Source of the DNA: Candidatus Zixiibacteriota bacterium
GTDB taxonomy: Bacteria; Zixibacteria; MSB-5A5; UBA10806; 4484-95
DNA: 64,000 nt
Direction of reading: 5' to 3'
Assembly (NCBI GenBank): GCA_024231855.1
Contig: JAAEQD010000345.1
Coordinates: 62,001-126,000, forward strand
The translations under genes and the position numbers were made by a program. Each line of letters opens with the position of its first letter. Positions within the stretch are counted from its first letter, which is position 1. This document shows positions 46,356 through 54,772 of the stretch, piece by piece. Under the pieces are notes generated by a model. The model was not told the DNA's origin. It did no database searches and worked only from the letters and a program-made list of their open reading frames with translations.

Positions 46356-47382
46356 TTTCGTATTCCTCTTTCGGAAGTATTACAGGCGTTTCATCCCGCA
46401 GAGCGCTTTTGCCCACGACTACTACCTGTTCACCGATTTCAAGTCCCGACAGAATTTGGGTTTTTACGCCATCGGACGCGCCGATTTCAATAGTGCGAGT
46501 ATAAGCCATACCGTTTTCGACTACGTAGATTTTGAAGATTCCCTCTTCGGAAAATATGGCTCGATTGCTGACTAAAAGTATATCGCGAAAATTATCGATA
46601 ACGATTCTGGCGCCGGCATACATTCCGGGTTTAAGCAAATCATTTGGATTGTTCATTTCCAACTCAACCCGAAAGAGCCTGGTATTGGGATCGGCTGACC
46701 GCGAAACCTCAATGATTTTCGCTGAAATCGGCGCGTTTGAATAGATATTGATATCGGCTACTTCGCCTACGGTCAATTTTTCAACATCTTTTAGCGGGAG
46801 AAAGACCGTCAATCGCATCTCTTTGGTATTGGCTACGGTCGCGATTGGGATGCCCAGAGGGGCCTGGTCGCCAAGATTAACCGAGATATCGGTTACAATA
46901 CCATCAATGGGCACGGACAATTCCACGGTAGCCGTGGCGGCGGCGAAATCGGACTTGGCAACTTCAAATGCCATCCCGGCTTTATTATAATTCATTTCGG
47001 ATATCGCTTTCTGTTCATACAAGCGCGACATCTTCTCATAATTCTCTTTAGCATATAGATAAACAGCCCGGGCCTGATTATACTTTGAGGCGGAACCGTT
47101 TTTATCCAACTTGATTATCGGCTGGCCCTTTTTAATAAAGCTGCCTTCACTGACAGGAATACTTACGACACGTTCGGGGATCGTGGCATAAACGATGGAT
47201 TGCTTTGCCCCTTCAAGCGTCCCCGAAAAAGTTTTAGTGATCGTCAGATCGCCGTTATGGGCCGGTTCGACCTCGACGGCAACTTTTGGAATTTCTTTAA
47301 CTTCCTGCTGTTCGGACCCACATCCACTAACCAACATTAACCCTGTACCGCAGGCGACTAGATATTTTAGTATTCTCATCAT
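46342..47382 (-). CDS. RND periplasmic adaptor (membrane fusion protein)
   Basis: 346 residues. The signal sequence ends in a lipobox (MLVSGC, Cys about 21). Lipoyl-like and alpha-hairpin segments (VSEGSFIKKGQPIIKLD; YLYAKENYEKMSRLYEQKAISE), then the beta-barrel and membrane-proximal domains (VGEVADINIYSN, NPNDLLKPGMYAGARIVID). It bridges the RND pump and TolC. Of the two adjacent ATG codons the second (47379) is better spaced from GGAG. Confidence 0.94.
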   Translation of the reverse strand: MMRILKYLVACGTGLMLVSGCGSEQQEVKEIPKVAVEVEPAHNGDLTITKTFSGTLEGAKQSIVYATIPERVVSIPVSEGSFIKKGQPIIKLDKNGSASKYNQARAVYLYAKENYEKMSRLYEQKAISEMNYNKAGMAFEVAKSDFAAATATVELSVPIDGIVTDISVNLGDQAPLGIPIATVANTKEMRLTVFLPLKDVEKLTVGEVADINIYSNAPISAKIIEVSRSADPNTRLFRVELEMNNPNDLLKPGMYAGARIVIDNFRDILLVSNRAIFSEEGIFKIYVVENGMAYTRTIEIGASDGVKTQILSGLEIGEQVVVVGKSALRDETPVILPKEEYENVSG

Positions 47383-47390
47383 ATCTCCAT

Positions 47391-48725
47391 TTATCTTATC
47401 AATTGTTCTTCACCAATAGCTTTCATTAATGAAGCGTATCCCGTAACCAGGTTATGAAAAGCCGTCACTCGATTGTTTTCGGCGGCGGCCAATGAAACTT
47501 CGGCTTCAAATAGCTCAAGCTGTGTACCAACGCCGTTTTCATATCTGACCCTGGCAATATCAAGTCCGCGCTTGGCCATCTCAACCGCGTGTCCCTGGGC
47601 GGCCAGGCTTTCTCGCGCTTGCTGATAATTCCACCAGTTTCGTTCGATATCCAGTTTTAGATTGTCTTCGAGTCCGGTTTCAGAAAGCTTCGATTGCTTC
47701 AATTCAATCCTGGCCTGTTTAACCTTGGCCGGTGTTCTCCAGGAGTCGAAAATAGGAATAGATATATTTATTCCCGAGTAATAGCTTCTGAGCCAATCGT
47801 TCGAACCGGGAAATTTGTCATTGTCATATTGAGCCTGATATTGAAGGGTAGTCAGAAAATTAATTTTCGGTCGATAGCCTGATTTGGCCACTGAAACAGC
47901 TTTGCCCAACATTTTGGTTTGAAGCCTCATCATCATCAATTCGGGTCTTTTTTCGATTACCGATGTTTTCAAAGAATCAAGATCCAGATCGGGCATAAGG
48001 TACAAGGTACTGTCCATATCGAAAATCAGGTCAACTTCCCGGTTAAGTTCAAGCCCTATCATATTATTTAATGACTCCCGGGCCAACCTCGAAGCGGCAT
48101 TGGCTTCGATTAACTGTGGCTTAAAATTAGCCAACCGAACTTCCGCCATTAAAACCTCGAATTCAGACACGGTACCCTGAACTTCCATTTTCTTGACAAC
48201 ATCCAGGCTTGCCTGGGCCAGATCCACCGATTGGGCGGCGACACGGCGCAATTCATCGGTCATCACTACACCGTAGAAAGCCTCTATTACATCCAATTTG
48301 AGTTGTCTGGTCGCTACTTCCAGTTGCTGGATAGTGTATTTCCGATAAAGCTTGGCGGCGCTCCAGGCGGAAAAGACCGCTCCGCCATTATAGATAGGTT
48401 GAGTCAAAGTAAAACTGGATATCCAATTGTAATAAGAGCCGGTCCTGATTGTCATCTGTTCGCCTTCAAAATCAAGGACAAATGAGGGCAATTCCCAGTT
48501 ACGCAATATGTTTACTTCGGCGCTCAGTTGAGGAAAGGCCGACGCCCTAACTTCGCGAACCTGATTTTTAGCTTTTTCGAGTTCTTGTTTGGCGCTAAGA
48601 TATGTTTCATTGTTCTCCAATGCCAAATCGATAGCGTCATGGACAGATAGATTCATATCGGCATAAACCGATGAAAAACATAACAATAGGGCGATTAGCG
48701 GCAAGGAAAAATACTTCAAATTCAA
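47391..48725 (-). CDS. TolC-family outer-membrane efflux protein
   Basis: 444 residues with a signal peptide (about 1-22) and two repeated OEP domains rich in long helices (SVHDAIDLALENNETYLSAKQELEKAKNQV; DIARVRYENGVGTQLELFEAEVSLAAAEN). It forms the outer channel of the tripartite pump. Start is a TTG at 48725 with AGGAG four bases upstream; a second TTG six bases later is possible. Eight bases separate it from the adaptor gene. Confidence 0.93.
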   Translation of the reverse strand: MNLKYFSLPLIALLLCFSSVYADMNLSVHDAIDLALENNETYLSAKQELEKAKNQVREVRASAFPQLSAEVNILRNWELPSFVLDFEGEQMTIRTGSYYNWISSFTLTQPIYNGGAVFSAWSAAKLYRKYTIQQLEVATRQLKLDVIEAFYGVVMTDELRRVAAQSVDLAQASLDVVKKMEVQGTVSEFEVLMAEVRLANFKPQLIEANAASRLARESLNNMIGLELNREVDLIFDMDSTLYLMPDLDLDSLKTSVIEKRPELMMMRLQTKMLGKAVSVAKSGYRPKINFLTTLQYQAQYDNDKFPGSNDWLRSYYSGINISIPIFDSWRTPAKVKQARIELKQSKLSETGLEDNLKLDIERNWWNYQQARESLAAQGHAVEMAKRGLDIARVRYENGVGTQLELFEAEVSLAAAENNRVTAFHNLVTGYASLMKAIGEEQLIR

Positions 48726-48823
48726 ATTACTCCTTTGTTATTTTCATTACACTTAGTGAAAAAACGCACAAAGTGCTTAAAAGTTTCATGAAGAACATAC
48801 GATTTATATCGGCAATTAAGTGA

Positions 48824-49291
48824 TTAGGCCAATTTGCTGATTGTATCGCGCAACAATTGCGTATCAAGTCCTTCAGGTCCAATTGCCAGGCGATATCTAA
48901 CAGAACCATCTTCCCCAATAATGAACGCGATTGGATGATAGGAAAGGCGGCTTTTGGCCGAATCGACAACACTAAACAATTTGCCGGCCCTTAAATCGCT
49001 ATCGCAAAATAGACGAATCCCAATATCAGCCCGGTCTCTGAAGGCTTTGGCCTGTTTCACTTTGACTGGAATAATCACGGACGTAATGACCTGAAAGCCT
49101 GTACTTGTTTTGGGTAATCCGGTATCCAAATCCTTTATTACCGCCAATCCCTGATCATCGGTATTGATAAACACAAGGCAGGTAAATTTACCGCCCGAAC
49201 GATCAATTGGATTATCTATTTCGCCATCGATTTCGGGAATTCTAAATTCCGGGCTTGAAAAGCCTATTCTTATCACATTTATATTATCCAT
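48824..49291 (-). CDS. Redoxin-fold protein lacking the peroxidatic cysteine
   Basis: 155 residues. The order of strands (IGFSSPEFRIPEIDGE, CLVFINTDDQG, RADIGIRLFCDSDLRAGKLFSV, HPIAFIIGEDGSVRYRLAIG) is that of AhpC/TSA or Bcp peroxiredoxins, but the Cys after the FxxP strand is missing; the residues there are DDQGLAVIKDL. Enzymatic peroxidase activity is thus doubtful. GGGAGG precedes the ATG. It lies 98 bases ahead of the TolC gene on the same strand. Confidence 0.65.
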   Translation of the reverse strand: MDNINVIRIGFSSPEFRIPEIDGEIDNPIDRSGGKFTCLVFINTDDQGLAVIKDLDTGLPKTSTGFQVITSVIIPVKVKQAKAFRDRADIGIRLFCDSDLRAGKLFSVVDSAKSRLSYHPIAFIIGEDGSVRYRLAIGPEGLDTQLLRDTISKLA

Positions 49292-49358
49292 ATATCCTCC
49301 CGGAGCACTGTTGTATGCCTATCTGGAATAGCTTCAAAATCAGGTATTATAGCTGTCA

Positions 49359-50324
49359 CTACAACCAGCCTTTAACTTTAAACACAACTAAAGTAATTCC
49401 TGCTACAACAACCATCAATCCCAAGGCAAAATAATACCCGAAATCCCATTGTATTTCAGGCATTCCTTTGAAATTCATACCGTAGATACTGGCGATTACT
49501 GAAAGCGGCAGCAAGATCGCCGTAAATACAGTCAGGGTCTTCATTATTTTATTAGTTTTATCCGAGCTTACCGAAAAATAAGCATCCATCACCGACTTTA
49601 ACAGATCGCGGAAATGATCGGCTTTATCGTTAATATGCGAGAGGTGATCGTAAATATCTCTGAAATAAATAGCCGATTCGGGGCTGGTCAGTTTATATTC
49701 GCCTCGGGAGAAACGCCACATAATATCCCGTTGGGCCAGGGCCTTTCTTTTTAGTTCGGCAATATCTTCTTTTAATTCGAAAATGTTTTTAAGAAGTTCA
49801 CGATCGGGGTCGCCGCTGAATATCTCGGCTTCAAACTTATCGATCGTTTCGGCCACGAGTTTCAAAGTCACATTATAATCATCTACTAATGTATCTACCA
49901 AGGTATGGAAAATAAAATCGGCCCCACGGGATAAAATCCGATCATCACGCCGGCACTTCTCGGCCAGACGATCAAGAGTTGGAAAGCAGGATTTATGCGA
50001 AGTGACCACATAGTTCCTACCGAGAAAAAAGTCAATTTCACGAGAAGCAAGTTCACCTTGCTTGATATAGTCCGTGGCATGGAAAACCATATATAGATAG
50101 TCCTTAAAAACATCGAGCTTGGGATTGGAAGCTTCGAGGGTATCTTCGATTATCAACGGATGAAATTTAAAATCGGAATACAGAATATAGGATTCTTCCT
50201 CGGTCGGATTTTCGAAATCAATCCAGAATGAGCTATCGTTATCCCGCAAAATATCTTCAAAAGGAAGAATTCCCTCATGAACCTGGCAACCCGATTCGCT
50301 ATTATACTGTAATGTCCTTATCAC
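49359..50324 (-). CDS. corA: CorA-family divalent metal transporter
   Basis: 321 residues: a large N-terminal cytoplasmic domain, a long stalk helix and two C-terminal TM helices (about 265-285 and 297-316) separated by the YGMNF motif (GMN at about 281-283), which lines the pore entrance. It imports magnesium or related ions. Start is a GTG overlapping the endonuclease gene stop (GTGA). The C-terminal basic residue run (KVKGWL) is usual. Confidence 0.93.
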   Translation of the reverse strand: MIRTLQYNSESGCQVHEGILPFEDILRDNDSSFWIDFENPTEEESYILYSDFKFHPLIIEDTLEASNPKLDVFKDYLYMVFHATDYIKQGELASREIDFFLGRNYVVTSHKSCFPTLDRLAEKCRRDDRILSRGADFIFHTLVDTLVDDYNVTLKLVAETIDKFEAEIFSGDPDRELLKNIFELKEDIAELKRKALAQRDIMWRFSRGEYKLTSPESAIYFRDIYDHLSHINDKADHFRDLLKSVMDAYFSVSSDKTNKIMKTLTVFTAILLPLSVIASIYGMNFKGMPEIQWDFGYYFALGLMVVVAGITLVVFKVKGWL

Positions 50325-51010
50325 GCGGCCGCTTCCTGACCTTTGATTTGCTCGGAATAGTACTTGCAGAGACGCCTTAAATCACACTTATCGCAAGCAG
50401 GCTTTCTGGCTTTACAAACCTGACGGCCATGCCCGATGAGATTAAGATGGAATTGATATAGACTTACTTTGCCCTGAAATCTGAGAAAATAATCATGGGC
50501 CGCGTCCGGAGTAATTGTCGATGGTAATATACCCAATCTGGTTGAGGCACGATAAACATGCGTATCTACCGGCATAATATCTCTGCCCAGGGAAAAAGCC
50601 AATACACAGGCGGCTGTTTTTGGACCAACGCCCTTAATTTTGAGAAGATAATCCCTTACTTCGTCGTCGGACCATTTCCTTAGAAAATCCAGATCGAGTC
50701 GATTACGGCTTTCCTTGATCGAAACCAGCAGTTTTATTATACGTGCCGATTTGATCCTGGCCAGGCCTCCGACCTTAATTGTTTTGGCCAGTTCGGTCGA
50801 AGATGAATCAATCACCGCCTGCCAATCAGGAAATCGATCTTTCATGGCCTGGAAAGCCCTGTCACGATTGACATCATTGGTATTTTGCGATAACACGGTT
50901 AGTATCAACTCCGTTAACGGATCGGGCCCCCGCTTAAACGCTTTTTCCCCGTACCTTATCGCCAACACTTCATCGATTCGCGCGATCTTTTTTACTGTAA
51001 CTCCATTCAT
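50321..51010 (-). CDS. nth: Endonuclease III-like DNA glycosylase/AP lyase
   Basis: 229 residues. Removes oxidised pyrimidines. The helix-hairpin-helix LLKIKGVGPKTAACVLAF has the catalytic Lys (about 131), the Asp of VDTHVYR follows, and the [4Fe-4S] loop C-x6-C-x2-C-x5-C is intact (CKARKPACDKCDLRRLC, about 197-213). The usual QTTD box reads QNTND. It overlaps corA by four bases. It starts at ATG 51010 with no clear ribosome site. Confidence 0.93.
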   Translation of the reverse strand: MNGVTVKKIARIDEVLAIRYGEKAFKRGPDPLTELILTVLSQNTNDVNRDRAFQAMKDRFPDWQAVIDSSSTELAKTIKVGGLARIKSARIIKLLVSIKESRNRLDLDFLRKWSDDEVRDYLLKIKGVGPKTAACVLAFSLGRDIMPVDTHVYRASTRLGILPSTITPDAAHDYFLRFQGKVSLYQFHLNLIGHGRQVCKARKPACDKCDLRRLCKYYSEQIKGQEAAA

Positions 51011-51334
51011 ATTAAGCTTATTATGTTAATTTTTTATTACCCGAATGTCAATAAAAAACACACGGCAACTCATATTCTCATTCAAACTATGTCGGTACGT
51101 GTAAGTTTTATCGCCAAACCTCTCAATAAAACCAACTTCGACAGTTTTATCGCACTCTATCAACACCGGCCAAACCGGCATCAAACAAATTTATAATTTG
51201 CATTCTCGAGTAAATCATGATAGATATAATGTCCCGGATTTGATTTCGGGAACAAACAAGGATCAAGTGTGATTATATCGTTAAGTATCATACAGATACA
51301 AGAGTAAATATTTTTACCGAGCTGATGAGAATTT
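51011..51334. other. Intergenic region between divergent genes
   Basis: About 320 bases with no gene. TATAAT at 51225-51230 follows TTGCAT at 51198, but the spacer (21 bases) is too long for a good sigma-70 match. A hairpin TCCCG/CGGGA sits near 51233-51252. Confidence 0.4.
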
Positions 51335-53008
51335 ATGAAAGTATCAGATTTAGTGGTTAAATGCCTTGAAAGTGAAGGTGTAAAATATATATTTGGCCTG
51401 CCGGGCGAAGAAAATGAAGATCTACTTTTTTCACTGAATCAATCATCGATAAAATTCATAGCCACCCGGATAGAAGGCGGGGCATCGTTTATGGCCGATA
51501 TTTATGGCCGGCTAACCGGCAAGGCGGGTGTCTGTTTATCCACTCTTGGCCCGGGAGCGACGAATTTAATCACAGGCGTCGCGGACGCTCATTTGGATAA
51601 AGCGCCACTCGTAGCGATAACCGGTCAGGGCAGCTCGGCCAGGATTCACAAAGAAAGCCACCAGAATATCGATATCGTCAATATGTTTAAGCCGATAACA
51701 AAGTGGAATGCCAGCATTCAAAATCCACTGGTAACCGCGGAGGTAATTCGGAAGGCTTTTAAGCTGGCGGAGATGGAGAAACCGGGGGCCACCCATTTTG
51801 AACTGCCAGAGGATGTGGCCAAGATGGAATGCGATTTAAGTCCAATCCCATCAACTCGAGTCCGCCGAGCCGGGCCCGATTACAAATCGATCAATCAGGC
51901 GGTGGATCTCTTGCGCGAAGCGAGTTTCCCGCTAATAATAACCGGCAACGGAGCTATACGAAAATTGGCATCCAAACATCTGAGGCAATTCGTGGGGCAT
52001 ACTCATATCCCGGTGGTTTCGACGTTTATGGGCAAGGGCGCTATTTCCGACAAAGATGATCATTCGCTTTTCAGCGTCGGCCTTCAAGGCCGCGATTTTG
52101 GAGCTTGCGCTATCGAAAGAGCCGATTTAATCCTGACGATAGGCTATGATATTGCCGAATACGCCCCTGAATTCTGGAATCCGCGCAAGGATAAGAGAAT
52201 AATCCATTTTGATTTCTTGCCTGCCGAAGTATACGATTACTATCAGCCGGAAGTAGAGATTGTAGCGGATATTTCTGGTTCAATTTGGGCATTGAATGAT
52301 ATCGTCGCCAAAGAAGAAATCACCTTCGACAGATCATGGTTTCTACCTATACGCGAACGGATTATCGATGATTTTAAGTCGTATAAATTAGAGGAAGGCG
52401 ATGAATTCACCGTACCGGGCGTATTGCATTTGATTCGCGATCTGATGGATCCCGGTGATATTTTGATTTCTGATGTAGGAAGTCATAAAATGTGGGTGGG
52501 CCGCAATTACCCGGTTTATGAGCCGAATTCGGTCATAATCTCTAACGGCATGGCCAGTATGGGCATAGCTCTCCCCGGCGGCCTGGCGGCCAAGCTGGCA
52601 AAACCCCATAAGAAAGTAGTAACCGTGATGGGCGATGGAGGTTTTTTAATGAATTCGCAGGAAATTGAGACGGCCAAGCGATTCGGAATCGGCTACACGA
52701 TTATCGTTTTCAATGATAATGACTATGGTCTTATTTCGTGGAAGCAAGCCAGCCACACGGGCAAAACCTTCGGCACTCAATTGAGCAATCCTGATTTCAA
52801 GAAATACGCCGAGAGTTTCGGAATTACGGCTTATGCTCCTAAAACTTTAAAGGAACTGAACAGTAAACTGAAACAGGCTATTACCGGCCAGGAACTATGT
52901 CTGGTTGAAATACCGATTCAACCATCGGTAAATATCGAGCTAAGCGAAAAATTAGATCGGGATCTCTGCGATTTGTTCGAATTCCCCGAGAAACGAGGTC
53001 AATCATGA
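51335..53008 (+). CDS. ThDP enzyme of the acetolactate synthase / 2-oxoglutarate decarboxylase type
   Basis: 557 residues in the three-domain ThDP layout. The catalytic Glu sits in TRIEGGASFMADIYGRLTG (about 44-62), followed by CLSTLGPGATNLITG and GQGSSARIHKESHQ; the ThDP/Mg motif GDGGFLMNSQEIETAKRF...NDNDYG is near 430-465. It resembles both catabolic AlsS and the cyanobacterial protein annotated as ilvB that decarboxylates 2-oxoglutarate. No regulatory subunit gene is nearby. Its 3' end overlaps an aldehyde dehydrogenase gene by four bases, which favours a decarboxylase feeding that enzyme. Substrate is inference. Confidence 0.88.
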   Translation: MKVSDLVVKCLESEGVKYIFGLPGEENEDLLFSLNQSSIKFIATRIEGGASFMADIYGRLTGKAGVCLSTLGPGATNLITGVADAHLDKAPLVAITGQGSSARIHKESHQNIDIVNMFKPITKWNASIQNPLVTAEVIRKAFKLAEMEKPGATHFELPEDVAKMECDLSPIPSTRVRRAGPDYKSINQAVDLLREASFPLIITGNGAIRKLASKHLRQFVGHTHIPVVSTFMGKGAISDKDDHSLFSVGLQGRDFGACAIERADLILTIGYDIAEYAPEFWNPRKDKRIIHFDFLPAEVYDYYQPEVEIVADISGSIWALNDIVAKEEITFDRSWFLPIRERIIDDFKSYKLEEGDEFTVPGVLHLIRDLMDPGDILISDVGSHKMWVGRNYPVYEPNSVIISNGMASMGIALPGGLAAKLAKPHKKVVTVMGDGGFLMNSQEIETAKRFGIGYTIIVFNDNDYGLISWKQASHTGKTFGTQLSNPDFKKYAESFGITAYAPKTLKELNSKLKQAITGQELCLVEIPIQPSVNIELSEKLDRDLCDLFEFPEKRGQS

Positions 53009-54363
53009 AAGCTATAAACCCAGCCACTAACGAACTCATAAAAGATTACCGGGAACACACACCCGAGGAAGTCGCTCAAATCATCGAAAAGGTGCAGCAT
53101 GAATTTTTAAGCTGGCGGGAGGTTGGTTTTCCTCAGCGGGCCGAATTGATGCATAATGCGGCCGAGATACTTCGCCGCAATAAAGATAACTACGCGCGGA
53201 CAATTACAATTGAGATGGGTAAAACGATCACCGAATCGCGGGCCGAGGTTGAAAAAAGCGCCTGGGTGTGTGATTACTATGCCGACAACGCCGAGAAATT
53301 TTTAGCCGATGAGATTGTCGAAACCGACGCCAGCCGGAGTTTTGTGGCGTTTCAACCTCTGGGTATTGTGCTGGCTGTGATGCCCTGGAACTTCCCTTAC
53401 TGGCAGGTTTTTCGTTTTGCGGCGCCGGCCTTGATGGCCGGTAACGCCGGCGTTTTGAAGCATGCTTCGAATGTGCCCGGCTCGGCTTTGGATATCGAAT
53501 CGATATTCCGCGAGGCGGGTTTTCCGGAAAATATATTCAGAACGCTTTTAATTGGCGCCGGCCAGGTTGAAGCGGTGATTAAGAACGAGCAAGTTAAGGC
53601 GGTCACATTAACCGGCAGTGAGCCGGCGGGTATGCAGGTAGCCGCCACCGCCGGGCGCGAACTGAAGAAGACAGTGCTCGAACTGGGCGGATCCGATCCT
53701 TATATCGTTCTGGAGGATGCCGAGATTAATGCCTGCGTTAACACGGCGGTCACGGCCCGCATGATAAATGCCGGCCAGAGCTGTATCGCGGCTAAGAGAT
53801 TCATTGTGGTTGAACCAATGCTCAAACAATTCGAGGATACGCATACGCAACTTATGAAAAATATGAAAATCGGGGATCCACTGGCGGAGGAAACGCAGGT
53901 TGGGGCAATGGCCAGGATGGATTTATTAGAGGAGCTGGATCAACAGGTACAGAAGTCTATCGAACTCGGTGCCAGACTTCTTTGCGGCGGGAGGAAAGCT
54001 GACGCGAATGGCGCGTTCTACCTGCCCACCGTATTAACCGACGTGAAAAAAGGTATGCCCGCTTACGGCGAGGAGACGTTCGGACCGGTGTCGGCTATAA
54101 TTCCTGTCAAAGATGCCAAGGAAGCGATTCAGGTTGCCAATGATTCTCCATTTGGACTGGGGGGTTCGGTTTGGTCGCGGGATTTGCTCAAGGCTGAGAA
54201 AATCGCCCGTCGAATCGAATCGGGCGCGGTATTCATAAACGGCATGACAAAATCAGATCCCCGTCTTCCATTCGGCGGGATTAAAAAGTCCGGTTATGGC
54301 AGAGAACTTTCGCATTATGGAATCAGGGAGTTTGTTAATATAAAGACAATCTGGATTGCCTGA
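53005..54363 (+). CDS. Succinate-semialdehyde-type aldehyde dehydrogenase
   Basis: 452 residues of the NAD(P)-dependent aldehyde dehydrogenase family, the short SSADH (Sad/GabD-like) branch. Features: VMPWNFPYWQV (about 127-137), the catalytic Glu in LELGGSDPYIV (about 232-242), nucleophile Cys in GQSCIAAKRF (about 261-270), and ETFGPVSAIIPV. It oxidises succinate semialdehyde to succinate in the proposed pathway. It starts within the stop of the ThDP enzyme gene (ATGA), so production is coupled. Confidence 0.92.
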   Translation: MKAINPATNELIKDYREHTPEEVAQIIEKVQHEFLSWREVGFPQRAELMHNAAEILRRNKDNYARTITIEMGKTITESRAEVEKSAWVCDYYADNAEKFLADEIVETDASRSFVAFQPLGIVLAVMPWNFPYWQVFRFAAPALMAGNAGVLKHASNVPGSALDIESIFREAGFPENIFRTLLIGAGQVEAVIKNEQVKAVTLTGSEPAGMQVAATAGRELKKTVLELGGSDPYIVLEDAEINACVNTAVTARMINAGQSCIAAKRFIVVEPMLKQFEDTHTQLMKNMKIGDPLAEETQVGAMARMDLLEELDQQVQKSIELGARLLCGGRKADANGAFYLPTVLTDVKKGMPAYGEETFGPVSAIIPVKDAKEAIQVANDSPFGLGGSVWSRDLLKAEKIARRIESGAVFINGMTKSDPRLPFGGIKKSGYGRELSHYGIREFVNIKTIWIA

Positions 54364-54772
54364 GGGCGCATAGTAATAAGTAATTCGAATTAAGCAGGTT
54401 AAAGCTCAAGCAACAATTCCAGCTCAGGAGATAAAATAATCGGTAATTTCGGGGTTTTTATGCTCAAATACGTTAATAAAATTAACCTACCTGACGATAA
54501 AATTTGTAGATATGAAAAGGGGATGTCCAGCCTGAATAAGCCAGGCAGATGTTTAGATCAAATCAGCAAAATACGCAAGTAACTTTTATTTTGATTGAAA
54601 ATTTAAAGGCAATCTGATAGTTTTATAAAATAGCAGCTTTACAGCTAGAATATGGGCAATGAGGGAACTGCCAATAAGCGTTATCTTTCGGCGCTTTTAT
54701 TTGCCGTGGATCGTGATTCTAAACGGTATATTCGGACAAAGCCACAGATCGGCTAAGCCAGCGAGGTAAATT
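54364..54772. other. Intergenic region, no gene identified
   Basis: About 410 bases. Near 54733-54770 the bases GGACAAAGCCACAGATCGG and AGCCAGCGAGGT recall fragments of a GEMM (c-di-GMP) riboswitch, but the stems needed for one are not complete. The kinase ribosome site GAGGT is part of this tract. Confidence 0.4.

Noticed and set aside
54733..54772. GEMM (c-di-GMP) riboswitch resemblance before the kinase
   Set aside because: Only AAAGCCA- and GCTAA-like fragments match; paired stems and the receptor loop are incomplete.
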